64,000 nt of DNA from Acanthosoma haemorrhoidale (GCA_930367205.1 OV884015.1:106456509-106520508); one strand, 5' to 3'; positions 1-11,820 are shown, counted from the first letter of the stretch. The notes: generated by a model not told the origin, from the letters alone. Program-made: numbers and translations.

Positions 1-1706
1 CCTCAGAGCAAGGACAGTTGCCGAGGGTAGACGGAAGTTAGGAAGCTGCCAAGAAGGCTATCTAAATATCTCACTTTGTGGAACTAGGTAAAATGAAAAT
101 CTATGAGAAACACACGACTAACGGACGGTACAAGAATAAGTGAAACGTTAGAAATGTTTTAGTATGACATTTGTTTCTTCACGTTTTGCTCTTGGGTAGT
201 AATTGACAAATCCGTAATGACATTGGTTCATCTTAGAGTCATATTATGACCCTCTAGCTTTGCATATTAGCTGCTCTGACCTTTGACCCTACACCAGGAA
301 GGGTCGAGCGACCCTCTCGGGCTCGGCGGGGTAGGCTGGTAATCCTATTTATAAGTCCATCCCTAGCCGAGAGCGCCTCAAATAAGATTCTCCTGCAATA
401 TATGAACCACCGCCGCATCGCATTTTAAATTGGATTTTACTCCGTTGATACTCTGATGTGGGAAGTAAGAAAAATAAAATAAAAGTGCCCTGGTTTATTT
501 TACTCTGAGGATCAATATTCTACGAGTCCGACTTCCGAAGCGGTCACATTTAACAATAAATAAATAATTCATCGCTTCGTGTATCAAGTTTGTAGAAACA
601 AATTCAGTTTTTTGTTATCGAGATGTTAAGTAGAAGGAAAAGATAAAGAACCTTTTAAAAACTATTGAACTTTTGATGCTAATTTGTGTAAAATTCTTCC
701 TATGACCCAACACTATTAAGGCCAAAAACCAATAATTAAAAGAAATAAAATGAAAAAGTTTAAGTTACACAGAAATACTAAATTATTATTAAATTAGATT
801 TCAAAAAGTGTTTATAATATGTTCAAACGTTTTCCTGTGTTACTATTTGTGGACTGCGGAATTTCTTGATTGCCATATTTTTCTTTAACCCTCTTATGTT
901 TAAAAAAAAAAATCAGACTAACTAATTCTAAATCGATGGCTCCGTTTTAGAAAAATTTTTTTTTTTTTATTTTAACATTTATTTTTTTTATTAAATGTAA
1001 GAATTGAGTATGTGTGTTCCTGTCTGTCACTTCCACTTCCACTGTCACTTCCAATTCCTGGAGCAACTTACACCAAACTTAATACACTAATGAGCTAAAA
1101 TCTCAAATGATATTGAGAGGGTAGGCGCCACAACTGGGAGGGGGGGGGGTTGGCGAAACCATCGACCGATAACAGTTTTGAGTCCGTAGTTTTCGTGTCC
1201 TTGAGACGAGTAGTAATACTTCGGGTTCCAATAGTATTTTCAGGTTCTGCCAAAAGCATGAAGACTGACAAATAAAATTTCCAAAATGACCGTTTGTAGT
1301 ATTTTAATACCAAATCCGTAATGTCATCATGGAATATTTAAGCTGAGCCCGATAACAAGTAAGACCATATATATATATTATTCGAATACAAGTCAATGAT
1401 TCAATTGAGATCGCTACGTGTCCTTAGAAAAAAGTTCATTCCCCTAGTTTTGAGTAGTCCATTTTGGTTCTATTTCTTGAACCTTTAACGCGTTTTGAAA
1501 TCATAAACTAAATGTAGCACCGAAGAGTATTTATTAATCTTCTTTCTTTCTTTGTATTACAATTTAATTTGACTGCCTCTGCATGGTACAAATTGAATGT
1601 ACAATTATTTTTTTTTATTGCTGGTGAGGTCCAGATAAGTTGTTTTCCTTTCTCAAGAAAAATTAGATATAAACGATACTAATGGTAACAGATATCTATC
1701 AATAAT
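1..1706. other. AT-rich intergenic or intronic DNA
   Basis: No gene recognised. The first 450 bases are less AT-rich and contain GC-rich inverted words around 300-375 (CTCGGGCTCGGC and GCCGAGAG) beside a TATTTATAAG TATA-like word, which could be an LTR or promoter remnant. Bases 1020-1060 hold a short imperfect CACTTCCA repeat and 1140-1149 a run of G. The rest is AT-rich with poly-A and poly-T runs. The short frames here have no recognisable motif. Confidence 0.5.
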
Positions 1707-2675
1707 ACGGATGCTGTGCCGACAGCTTTGTGACTGGGAATGCCCAGAGCAGCTATACGCCGTGTTGGTTTCCTTCTTGAAGAACAGATCGGTGAGAGTA
1801 CGGGTAGGTGATTGCCTCTCTGACCCATTCCCTCTGACTTGTGGAGTTCCTCAAGGAGCGGTTCTGTCTCCGGTTCTTTTCAGTATGTACACATCTGAAA
1901 TTGTTGGGACAAACTATAAGAAAGCTACTGTAATCGCTTTCGCCGGCGACATTGCGGTTTACAGCAGCAGCATGAGTGCACAAAGAGCTCTTACACAGGC
2001 CGAGTCAGTTTGTAACGTTATCAGTGACAGACTGGGCATGTTGAACATCAGTGTAAACGGCGGGAAAAAAGTGCCGAGAAAAACGCCGGCTGCGTAATCT
2101 TCTCCCTCCAAAAGGGGAAAAAAGGCTTGCCAAAATCATATATAATAGGAGGGCAAGAGAACTCACCGGCAATGCACTATCTGTATATAAAAATTGATAT
2201 GCATCTCCATTTCTCTACTCATTTTAGTAATAAAATAAAAAAAGTACGACACAGGTCTTACCGGCTATCGCACTTGCTAACTTCACCCAACCTGTCACTT
2301 CGTCTCAAATTGATAATATATAAATGTGTCCTCCGGCCAGCTCTGCTGTCCGGTGCCCCGCTATTTACCTACTGGACTGACAATACAGCCAAATGTCTCC
2401 AACATTTCCAGAATGGGATCATGCGAAAAGTGGTCCAACATACCTCTCTTGAGAGGTTGAAGAACGCTGATCTGCACCCGTTGCTTGGTGTACCGTCGGT
2501 GGGTGAGTTCATCCGCCGGTGACACATCAATTTTATTGACTCGTTGCAACACCTGACAAACCCAGTGTTTAACACTATAACCCCACCACCCCTCTCGCAT
2601 CGATACCAACAGACTGTCGGGGAAAAATTAGGTTAAGAATTAGTAAATTTAAAGGGGCTATGAAGAAAAAAAAAA
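1707..2675 (+). mobile_element. LINE family B fragment: RT to ORF2 C-terminus, decayed
   Basis: Plus-strand fragment of the same LINE family as the long minus-strand copy at 46.1-50.3 kb. The frame from 1711 shows the RT core: the GVPQGAVLSPVLF block (the motif deleted in the 46-kb copy), then a catalytic box reading AFAGD instead of AFADD, so the RT aspartate pair is broken. The frame shifts near 2055-2130 and resumes at 2230-2520 with the C-terminal region (ALLSGAPLFTYW, LHPLLGVPSVGEF) until a TGA at 2521, where sister copies continue. The 3' UTR is mostly deleted: coding-end sequence joins the conserved terminus AAAGGGGCTATGAAG followed by poly-A. It is 5'-truncated at about 1707. A Jockey-clade assignment is inferred. 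Confidence 0.85.
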
Positions 2676-2699
2676 AAAACTAAAATAAATAAAAAAATT

Positions 2700-3391
2700 A
2701 AATAAAAAATTTCAGAATAGAGTTCTCCGCACCTCCCTCAAACACACCCCTTTCGACCGAATGAAGGCCGACGAAATCCACAAAAAATTCGAAGTGCTCA
2801 CTATCCAAGATTTTATCAAGAGAAGGCACATCAAATTTTTTGACTCCCTTATACATAGCCATAACCCAATATTCTCCGACCTTCAGCCACCACCAATGCC
2901 CGTCAGATGGAAACACTGCTGGACCGCCGAAGCTTGGCGAATGAAAGACATCATAGAACCAGAGGACTGACGGACCTACACCCAGCCGAGAGATCAAGGC
3001 CGATCTCCCGGCCGACTCAACCGACGCCACATTACCCCATCTACCTGTGTAAGCAGGGTTGATCTTCCGGCCGATTAGGCCGACTCATTCAGGCTCCTGG
3101 CGGGGCGGCCGGCCAGGCTTCGCCTGGCCTACAACAAGCGGTCGCCTAGGCACCCCTAGGCTCAATCCTTGGTAGACTCTCACTACCTTCCTGACTCCAT
3201 CCGCCTTTCCAGGCATTCCACACCCCATATCCTTCTCATACATCCTTCAAATAGGGGTCTCCCATTAGTGAAAGGCACTTTCCAGCCAAAAATAATTTTC
3301 CTTATTTTTCCCACATTCCTATTTTTATAAGTTTGAGAGCTTAGAAAAAAAAAAATAATAAAAATAAAAAAAAAAATAAATAAAAAAAAAA
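2700..3391 (+). mobile_element. LINE family D 3' end with ORF2 C-terminal tail
   Basis: A 5'-truncated LINE between two family B 3' ends. The frame at 2761-2970 encodes an ORF2 C-terminus similar in layout to family B (RRHIKFFDSL, then QPPPMPVRW), ending at TGA 2968-2970. A GC-richer 3' UTR follows (GGCCGG words at about 3075-3140), then the hallmark terminal sequence GTAGACTCTCACTACCTTCC through TTTGAGAGCTTAG and an A-rich tail with interspersed T. The same terminal UTR recurs at 20782-20982 and, diverged, at 58353-58548, which fixes the family 3' end. Confidence 0.8.
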
Positions 3392-3528
3392 ATAAAATAA
3401 CAAAACCTGTATATAATGTAGCGATGCTACAGGAAATACAAAAATAATTTTGCAAATATATTCGCCTAATGATCTATAATTGTATATAATTATCTGTATA
3501 TAATTTAAAGGGTCTATGAAGAAAAAAA
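3392..3528 (+). mobile_element. LINE family B 3' UTR terminus
   Basis: Matches the last part of the family B 3' UTR (AACAAAACCTGTATATAATG, then AGGAAATACAAA, then the terminal GGGTCTATGAAGAAAAAAA). It lacks coding sequence. Together with the copy ending at 2675 it brackets the family D fragment. This means either D inserted into B with rearrangement, or two B ends lie in tandem. Confidence 0.75.
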
Positions 3529-4624
3529 CAGTAATACGTAGACGATGATGTTCTCTTCAAGTATCGAGTTCGAGAATCTGTTTTAGCAAGTCGGTTTCTG
3601 CGATCGAGGCTCCAAAGATATATATTTAATGAAATAAAGAACTTGGTTCCAAACCTTTAGACGTATGAGCAATGCATCAAAGGTCAGGTGATACCCGATA
3701 AATGTTGTGCTATCTCTCTCAGTGATCTGCCTATTTAGAACATATTTAAAACTTATCAGAAAACTGTAAGCCTCTTTTATAATAGTTCCTTGTATGAGCT
3801 CTTGTATGTTTACATTTTTGCACGATGTTTTTTTTTCCGTTTTGTAATTGTTTTCTAGAGCCTTAATTAAAAAGTTATAATGAACATTGTAACGTCTAGC
3901 AAGGAACTGTCCAAGTTTTTATTTCTTTTTTTTTTTTACAGTTTGTGTATTTTTACATTAGTTTCTAAATAGTAGGTCTAACGGGGCTACAGAAGGTGCT
4001 CGCGGCTCACTCTGGTATTGTATTAAAGGTTCAGTAATGAAATTCACAAAGTTTTTAACACTTCTCTTGGGCGTGAGAGAAGAAAGAGGAGTAAACCCTA
4101 ACCCAAAAGCCCCTAAACTAATTACCATCAAACTTGGGTGTCAGCCTCTCCCCCTTTAGCCTTTCATTTATTTTAAAACATTTTTTTTCATATTTCTCAT
4201 CAGCTCTGCTAGCAGATATTACAGCCATCAGGCTGTTCCCTAAAGCCTAAACAAGGTGCCTACAGAAGGTGGGAATAATTCATTCTGGAAAATGTAAAGC
4301 TATTTGAAGTTAAATAACGTAGTATTTGCATGTGGATATGGTTCATTTTACAAAAATATGTTCTTTTGGTTTACTCAAGTCTTTTTTACATTCCTTTGTA
4401 GTTGTGTCTAATCAATAATTAACTTGATTGAAAAATAAATAAATAAATTACCTTATTCTGCACACTTCTTACTACGACATTAATACTTCTAAATACTGGT
4501 TCCTGTTAACATTTTAACAAGGTTGGTGTAGAAAGGATAAATTGGAATTTTAGGTTCAGACCTACCTAGAGGTAAGTATAATAGAAAAATATTAAAGATA
4601 GCACCATAAAACTTTTTCTTTTTT
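3529..4624. other. AT-rich DNA, no gene seen
   Basis: No coding frame, known repeat end or RNA gene recognised. Contains poly-T runs (around 3825 and 3930). Confidence 0.5.
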
Positions 4625-4639
4625 TCACCACTCTTCCAG

Positions 4640-4830
4640 GGGCCGGTTTCTCAAACTCAAGCCGGTGATGCAGGCTCGGGGATTGGTTCTCCCCCTCGTT
4701 ATTCGGGGTTTACCCGCTAGTCTGTGGAGGAGACTCCAGGGACTGTTTCGGTGACTGTGGTGCGCGTATTCCAGTGCAATTGGGATTACTGCACCAGCCA
4801 GCGCACCTTGGGTCATTCTATCAAACCGTC
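4640..4830 (-). repeat. Interspersed repeat F, copy 1
   Basis: On the minus strand this contains GGTGCGCTGG, then a hairpin-forming pair around AATCCCAATTG, then GGAATACGCGCACCACAG. The same word order recurs on the plus strand at 50680-50757. The minus frame reads GALAGAVIPIALEYAHHSHR and the second copy reads GALTGATIP before shifting. It may be the 5' region of a LINE, since the family B 5' region near 50100 shares TGCACTGGAATA. That link is weak. Confidence 0.4.
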
Positions 4831-4902
4831 TTTATTAGTCATTTATTTGCGTTTACAATCCATCACTCTATTTACAACAATCTTATCAACTACGTTTTAT
4901 TC

Positions 4903-5285
4903 TATGTAGGTTAATTAGATGTAAGATAAAATTGTAAATAGGTTATAGAAAGTAAAAAATAATTAGGATGTAATTTATGTTATTAGTAAGTTGTTAGGTA
5001 GTCACTGAGTTGTAAAATTAAGTAACTACTGAGGCTTAGCAAATAGGTTATTGTTTGTTTCATTACTGTTTGTATGATGGTTAGTTGTAAATAGGTTGTA
5101 AAAATTAAAAAATAGTTAGAATGTAAGCAATATCTGTTATTAGTAGATTGTAAGGTAGTACGTATAGTATAACAATAAACTTACTACCTTACAATCTACT
5201 AATAACAGATATTACATCCTAATTACTTTTTACTTTCTATAACCTATTTACAATTTTATCTTACATCTAATTAACCTACATACAA
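4903..5285. repeat. Interrupted long inverted repeat (hairpin)
   Basis: A perfect 31-bp inverted repeat pairs 5130-5160 (ATATCTGTTATTAG onward) with 5182-5212 around a 21-nt spacer. The right arm continues to about 5285 and pairs near-perfectly with 4903-4975 (TATGTAGGTTAATTAGATG onward), so the left arm is split by about 155 bp that itself holds a diverged direct copy of the arm (5082-5129). The total is a foldback structure of about 105 bp per arm. It could be the remnant of a foldback element or an inverted duplication. Confidence 0.85.
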
Positions 5286-6440
5286 AAAACAGCAACCTAT
5301 TAACTAAGTCTAGTTCCTACTTAATACCACGACGTAACCTAATACATTATTATGCATCCCCATTCAAGTTATTACTCCACGTTGACCCAGGACTCACTCC
5401 TACCTGATCGTATCCAGGGCCTTACCTCCTTAATCGGCTGAGGACACTCAGTGGCTCTAGCCTGTGTACCATAAAACCACTATTTCATACCTAAAACTTA
5501 GAAGATTTTATTACTTCTGGACAAATGTTGCTCAAAATCGACTACCCCAGGAGCCCAAACCTACAGAAAACTTTCCAAACATTTGTTTGTCAACTGATAC
5601 CTCAGGAGAATGAGTGTATTAAGAAACACCACCGTGTTAGGAGGTCATTAACACCCCTGGAAATACTAAATTCATGTAAAATGAAAAGAAGGAAAGCTAC
5701 TTTGCATCTATAAACCTAGGTATATTTTAGTGACTCTTCTTTCAAGCTCAGTCGGCAGAGGTTAGCTACCTAAGGGCACGAAGGCATGTTTCCTGTCGCG
5801 CAGGGCCGGTGGTCATGGAAGTCCAGAGCCGGTACCAGCCAAACTAAGCGACTCTCTATATATTAATTATATTATCAAATTTTATTACAAATTATTAACT
5901 ATTTTGTTAGGAATATTAGGAAAGAATTGAGATTTGAGTGGTTTGTAGCCGGCTACCAGTTAGGGGAGAAAGCGGCCACTGTAATCTAACTGTAGCCTAA
6001 CTGGTTGGCTGGAACGAGCGAGACAGACTCAAGTGGTTGGAGGAGCTTCTTGTCCAAGTTGGTCCCGCGGCAACGACCAGTTCTACTCGCTTACTCCATC
6101 CAACTGTAATTAGACCCAATGTTCTAGTCTCATGCCCCTGGCTATAGAAGTTGGGATTTTAACAGGCTCACTGAATAGCTACCTGGGTTCGTATCCCGAA
6201 TACTCAATGCGATGTCCATGTTTTCCGAACGAAAAAAAGTTACCTCTTATTATTTTATGGCCACGAAAAAGTGCAGGAATTTAAAGCAAATCAAAACGCA
6301 ATTTCGAAATAGCCATAGGTAAGTGGTATACATTCTGTATACTAAGACTGTTTTCGTTTATAACATTTCATTTTGTAATTAATTTGGAAATTCTTCGTTT
6401 TTCCAATCAAATTTAAATAAACTAAAAATCATCCCTTGTG
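5286..6440. other. Intergenic or intronic DNA, no gene seen
   Basis: No supported gene. At 5748-5765 there is a tRNA A-box-like string (AGCTCAGTCGGCAGAG), and at 6187-6199 a B-box-like string (GGGTTCGTATCCC). They are over 400 bp apart, so they do not make one tRNA or SINE promoter. Moderate GC between 5750 and 6200. Confidence 0.45.
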
Positions 6441-7340
6441 CTGTTTTTTTTAATTATTTTAAACCCTCTTTATTGATAATTTTTTAGAATGAACAAATAA
6501 TTTTTGATTTACAATTTTCTCCTCGTGCTGCATACGCAGATGCATTCGAAGAAGGGCATAAATATAATACAATGCAGACTGATGTTAAAAGTCAACCACA
6601 ACGCTAGGTGATGAGGCCCACCTTCAGCTTACAACCAGGAAAAAAACTAAAAACTAAACCTAAAACTAGAACCTAAGGCTAAAGCGTTCCTGCCACGACA
6701 GCGCCTTGCCATCTATGGGGGAACGGAGCGGGGGTTATCGTGTTAAACACCGGGTTTGTCAGGTAGTGCAGGGAATCGAAAAATTTGATATGTCTACGTT
6801 GGATGAGTTCATCCACCGTATGCCGATCAAATATTTCGTGTGCTCACTGGTGCTCCGTTGCTCGAATGAAGTATTTCTGACCACTTTCATCAGTAAGCCG
6901 TTTTGGAATTGCTGGAGTCACCGAGCTGTGATATACGTCAGATAACGAAATAGCGGTGCACCATACAGCAGAGTAGGCCTTAGTATGCTCTTGTAAATCA
7001 GTAGCTTCAGACGCAGTGACAGATTGGGGGAAGTCAATTAGTGCACAAGCCAGTAAGACTTCATGCGTGTTTGCTTCAACTTCTTTGCAAAATGGTTACT
7101 AAAATGGAGGTGTCTGTCCATTTTAATCCCCAGATATTATACTAGGCTGTTGGCTGGTGAGTTTTGCTGCGTTCCTACTGTGTAAGTAGTAGGCAGCGGA
7201 CTTTTTCCCTTTTTGGAAAGAGAAAATCACGCAGTAACCATAGCTCCGGTGTATATGAGCCAGCCTGCACCGCTCTCTGTTAGACAATGGAGAAACAGGA
7301 AGGTGTTGGATTCCCAGATTGATAGGAGTTCTGTGTTTCT
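6440..7340 (-). mobile_element. LINE family C, 3' part of ORF2 plus 3' UTR, decayed
   Basis: Minus-strand LINE whose 3' end lies at the T-rich stretch 6447-6490 (TTTAAACCCTCTTTATT), followed inward by a UTR shared with the copy at 29335-29940 (CATACGCAGATGCATTCGAAG). The coding part, reading right to left, resembles the family B C-terminus: PPLRSP near the end, an FQNGLLMKVV-like stretch around 6870-6920, and a segment near 7210-7230 matching the family B FSLQKGKK region. Stops and shifts interrupt it, so it is a pseudogene. Confidence 0.75.
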
Positions 7341-7609
7341 GCTTTATTGTTAAAATTATCCAGAAAGTGAATGATGACTTAAATATATACTATACGAATT
7401 GTAAGCCCATGATCGTCTAGAATTAGGACTATTACAAGTTGTAACAGATATAATCATGAATTGTTACAGTATAGTACAGACAGAACAGAGAACAGGTCGT
7501 CTATTTCTTTAGTTTTATCATCGTTAGAACGCTTGATGTCAATATAAACCCAAAAAATGCTGTTTTGCCAAATGTTTGAAATAATGAAAAAAATGTGTCT
7601 TTAGGTAAA
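7341..7609. other. AT-rich DNA, nothing recognised
   Basis: No gene or known repeat end recognised. Confidence 0.4.
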
Positions 7610-7865
7610 GGTAGGTAGTACACCTAAGACAACGAAGGGTGGACGACCATATCAAAAGAAAGGCGCTGGGTCCTAGATTAACTTGGCTCTTAGGGGTTCT
7701 AGATTATACCCTTGTATAGTGTCAGTTGTTATATGAAATATATTCATTTGCCATTCACACCCAAGAGAGTGCAGTATTTAAAACTTACCAAGTTGTGAGC
7801 TGAGGAGAATGTAAGTAAAATGACTTAAGGTTTATGAGTACAAAATACAGAGGTCGTGACCAAGC
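7610..7865 (+). repeat. Direct repeat H, copy 1
   Basis: About 250 bp, clearly homologous to 9880-10135 in the same orientation. Shared words include CAACGAAGGGTGGACGA, GTCAGTTGTTATATGAAATA, CACACCCAAGAGAGT and AAGGTTTATGAGTA. It is immediately followed by a GATTAACTTGACT word and the 21-bp minisatellite. Its nature is unknown: it has no coding frame and no inverted ends that I can see. Confidence 0.85.
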
Positions 7866-7885
7866 CACCTGATTAACTTGACTGA

Positions 7886-8221
7886 AATACAGTCAAACCC
7901 ATTAGTAATACAGTTGAACCCATTAGTAATACAGTCAAACCCATTAGTAATACAGTTGAACCCATTAGTAATACAGTTGAACCCATTAGTAATACAGTTG
8001 AACCCATTAGTAATACAGTTGAACCCATTAGTAATACAGTCGAACCCATTAGTAATACAGTCAAACCCATTAGTAATACAGTTGAACCCATTAGTAATAC
8101 AGTCGAACCCATTAGTAATACAGTCGAACCCATTAGTAATACAGTCGAACCCATTAGTAATACAGTCAAACCCATTAGTAATACAGTCAAACCCATTAGT
8201 AATACAGTTGAACCCATTAGG
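7886..8221. repeat. 21-bp minisatellite, 16 units
   Basis: Sixteen head-to-tail units of AATACAGTYRAACCCATTAGT, with no length change between units. Variants sit at two adjacent positions (GTCAAAC, GTTGAAC, GTCGAAC). Because 21 is a multiple of three and the unit has no stop in several frames, three overlapping frames stay open (131, 114 and 119 codons). Their products are pure repeats such as CITNGFD or NPLVIQ, and I do not regard them as genes. Confidence 0.97.
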
Positions 8222-8361
8222 GTTCAATGTATTTTAGATAGATTGAATAATTTTTTTAGAATAATCGAAATGTGATAAAGACGACGCCATTGTAAATATA
8301 TTCGGAGAAATATTCGGCCTTAAACTTTTATTTTATTGTAATTCTAACTACTATCCCATAA

Positions 8362-9078
8362 AAGCAGGTGTTCCACAGGGCAGTGCCCAGGGTCCCGTCC
8401 TCTATAACCTATAACAACACCACTGATGTCCCCTCTACCCCCAATACCTTCTTGGCCACATTTGCAGATGACACTGCAGTCTTGTCATCCCACTCAGACC
8501 CCGATATAGCATCCCATAACCTTCAAAAATACCTTCGATCGAGTATTGGTGCAACCAATGGCGGATCAAAGTTAATGAAGCAAAATGTTCCCACATTACC
8601 TTTGCCCTCTGTCTCAAGTCTTGTCCACTGGTTTATTTTATTTCTATTCCTCTTCCTGTATCCGAGACAGTGCGTTACTTAGGCTTCCATCTCGACAAAC
8701 GACTGTTACACTGCGCCACTTATCCCTATATTCTTCCTCGGAGTCTGAAACGGCAGTGGCTTCGTGACCTGCTATAAATGCATGACAGTGGGAGTCCTGG
8801 CAATGGCCAGTTTCTCCAATCATGTCCTGAGCGTCTGTAACTCTCGCGCTATTCGTCAGCCTCCACTGGCTCGTATCCGGTGACGTGGCTGACGGACGAG
8901 CATGGGGGACTTCCCAAGACTCCGCTTCCTTTTTCGCAAGCGAGGGAGGTGATAAACATGTGAATTTTGGGGGCCTCAGGGCTTTTTGTAAATATTGTAT
9001 GAATGAGCGAGTGATTGATGAATTGTAAATATGGTATGAATGAGAACATTTATTTCAATTACTTATTGCCCGATAAGT
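8362..9078 (+). mobile_element. LINE family A, internally deleted ORF2 and 3' UTR
   Basis: Contains the RT block AGVPQGSAQGPVLYNL (followed by a stop), then after a small deletion and frame change ATFADDTAVLSSHSD, the catalytic Asp-Asp box of a non-LTR RT. At about 8673-8705 the frame reads VRYLGFHLDKRL and then jumps over roughly 300 bp (judged from the copy at 18385) to the ORF2 tail (LKRQWLRDLL at about 8740-8775) and the family 3' UTR ending with TATTGCCCGATAAG. This is the only family A copy here with the catalytic box. It is a pseudogene. Confidence 0.88.
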
Positions 9079-9879
9079 AGTTCCTCATTTTTCTTCAGTG
9101 TCATAGCCAGGAAGAAAACCAATATACCTTTTGTTCTGAATTTGATTCTACGAAACTGTTGTTGCTAATTATTACATATCGTCTTTCACATTTAAAACCT
9201 TTTCTTGTTATCAGAACCTGATAAAAATATACATAGCAAGTCGAAACGATGTACATTAATAACTTTAACGATAACCAACTGTTTTTCACTAACCTAAGCT
9301 CCAACAAACAACTAATTTTATGTTTTAAACATTTTTCAACATGACTAAGGATATTGTACAATTCAGTTTAGCCACGGTTGTACATGTGAAGGTAAAGTCT
9401 GGGCACTGGAAACTCTCGAGAACATTGTTAATTTGTGTTGTATATCATACCAGGTTTATCAAGAGGAGATGTTATTACATTCCAGAGAGAGTCTACAATC
9501 ACAGAATGGATCTTAAGTCCTCACAAACAGGAGCCCGTGGAACAAACCATGGTCTAATGGTAATTAACTCGGCATATGCGTGTGTGTGAGCAGCAACGCA
9601 ATTAAAATCGAAACAGTTAATCCCCCTCGTGTGATTTATCGCTTTTCGTCCGATACCGTCAACAGCCGATGAAAATAATATTTGCCGACGGTATGATATT
9701 ATTTTTTTTTTTCTGACCGGATATGGAAACGATCAAAGCATGAATAAATAAACACCACCCTCCATAATTATTGCACGGTGGGCTTTCTCGTTAATAATTC
9801 TTGGACATGATATTTTACCGAAATTTAATTTAGTAATACTAATTAATAAAATTTAATTAAATGAATAAATTCTATGGTA
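9079..9879. other. AT-rich DNA, no gene seen
   Basis: An 82-codon plus-strand frame at 9341-9589 has no recognisable domain, no RT motif and no clear splice context, so I leave it unannotated. Confidence 0.4.
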
Positions 9880-10135
9880 TAGCTAAGGCAACGAAGGGTG
9901 GACGATCATGGCAAAAGAGAGTTCTTTGGGTTCTAGATTAACTTGACTTAGGGGTTCTAGATTAACTTGACTTAGGGGTTCTAGATGGTACTTGTGTATG
10001 GTGTCAGTTGTTATATGAAATATATTCATTTGTCATTCACACCCAAGAGAGTACAGTATTTAAAACTCGCGAAGTCGTGAATCGAGTGGAATGTAATTGA
10101 AGTGAAATGAGTTAAGGTTTATGAGTAAAAAATTC
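9880..10135 (+). repeat. Direct repeat H, copy 2
   Basis: Second copy of the repeat at 7610-7865. It has an internal tandem duplication (GATTAACTTGACTTAGGGGT occurs twice, around 9936-9985), which copy 1 has only once in diverged form. No minisatellite follows this copy. Confidence 0.85.
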
Positions 10136-11163
10136 AAAAATCATAAAAAATTATATTTATTTTACAAGTGTTATATTAACTTAAACCTTTTAAAGTAAAA
10201 CAACAGAATACATGTATTAATAAATTACGTATCACCATTCCATACATTATTTTTGCGACTTGATAGTTCGTTTAGTATGAATGAACGATAAACATGATGT
10301 AACGTTGGGCTGCTCTTAACGGCAAGGCAAAGACAAACCACTATTTTATTTACATTACTGATTTTCAGGTCGAGGCCGTTCAAGTAACTTACTTCTTGTT
10401 TGTTTAAATTACCAATGTATCATTTTTTTTTTTTAATGCAGAGTTCCGTTTTAAAATATTAATGGACTCAATAATAGAGAACTGACTAAATAATTACAGG
10501 TCAGTATAAACAAATGACCTGGCATTGTTTAAGCGACAAATTAGTTGATTTTACCGTCTTTAAAACGCCTAGTATTCAATGGATCGGAGAGATTCGGCCA
10601 AAAACCCCAGTGAATTAGGACGAATATTTTCATACGGAGAAGCTTTTCCTGGTTCGCTGTGTGTTATCCTTGGCTTACTGGTACTAAAATTTGAAAACCG
10701 AAAACTTAACTAAACCTCAAGCAATACGACCTGTTACTATTTCCCTCTTTATCAAATCAAGAAAACGATGTTGACAATTATGTAATAACGTATTTTTTTT
10801 CCTAAATTTGTCAATGTTTATGGTATTTTTGAGTCCCCCATTCAATACTGATGATAATAAAACCAAGAAAGTGGTCCTATCAATTATTATGGTAATATTA
10901 ATTTACGGTATTTGTCTGTAATTTCGTAAGGAAGTTGAATTAAAGATCTTACACTAATCAGCAATATGTCGATTATATTTAGATATTTTTTTCTTTCGAT
11001 ATAATTACAAAAATTCATTAAAACACTCATAAAAACATAGATCTTAACTTTATTTTAACAAGTGCTTGTTTTTTTGGTAGCACTATATTTTTCCTCCGTT
11101 TGATGTCGCAACGATTCAAAAATAAATCTAGCACAAGGAAAACAATTAAAAGTAATCAAGAAA
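10136..11163. other. AT-rich DNA, no gene seen
   Basis: Nothing coding or repeat-like recognised apart from homopolymer runs. Confidence 0.45.
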
Positions 11164-11820
11164 TGTCGGGCTCAGATAACTGAGTATATCCAAATTGGGG
11201 AGGACACGCCCACCACGGGCTAGGGTCACTACAGCCTCTTAGCCGCCGTCCGGTGAGCGCCAAGAAAGAGATAAGGCGGACGGACCAGTAGACTTTCACC
11301 CTGGCTGCCGGCCTAGTCAGCGGGCAGCTTTATTTCGTTTTTATGTGACTCCATAAGATCTTAGAAGCGGTGTACCCCGACAATGCACTATGTTCAGGAG
11401 AAGAGGTACAGGGTAGGCTTATAGGTAGTTTATGTGGTCTTGGAATGACCACGAATTTATACTCGGTATCTAAGAGTAGGCGAAAACCGTCAGGATCCCA
11501 AAGGCGAATGTGAACCGGAGAGAAGCAGACTGGATTGCCGTGGGAGACGCTACTAGGTAAAAGTTGTACGACCACGGCAACCGTCGTCCACGAGGGAGAG
11601 GTCTCTCCCAAGGAGGTGCTAGTTTAGCGAGACGAAGGCAGAGATTCCCACTAGGAAGGTGTAGGGTCCCTACTTACAGCTGTTTCCCCCACTAGTTCAG
11701 TTCCTCCCCCCACTCTCACTGACGTCATAAGCTTTATTAAACATAATGAAAAATAGATACATATTTTCTGATATTCATTTGATGACATAGATACAAGGTC
11801 TGATACGAGAAGAGGGGAAC
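11164..11820 (-). mobile_element. Solo-LTR-like repeat R1a, copy 1
   Basis: A repeat running from TGTCGGGCTCAGATAAC to GATACGAGAAGAGGGGAAC, homologous over its length to 26232-27012 and, inverted, to 33312-34124. Orientation is taken from copy 2, where a TATA box reads on the minus strand. A perfect CRE palindrome TGACGTCA lies at 11720-11727, beside AAGCTTTATTAAAC. No internal gag-pol lies on either side. The minus frame at 11330-11611 has no known domain. The LTR reading is inferred from boundaries like TG...CA in copy 2 and the promoter layout. Confidence 0.65.

Noticed and set aside
5748..6199. A-box-like and B-box-like strings suggesting a tRNA or SINE
   Set aside because: They lie more than 400 bp apart and no cloverleaf or SINE tail connects them.
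7886..8221. Possible CRISPR array
   Set aside because: Repeats are contiguous with no unique spacers, and the genome is eukaryotic. The same applies to 52218-53621.
7832..8237. Three overlapping frames of 114-131 codons
   Set aside because: Products of the 21-bp minisatellite.
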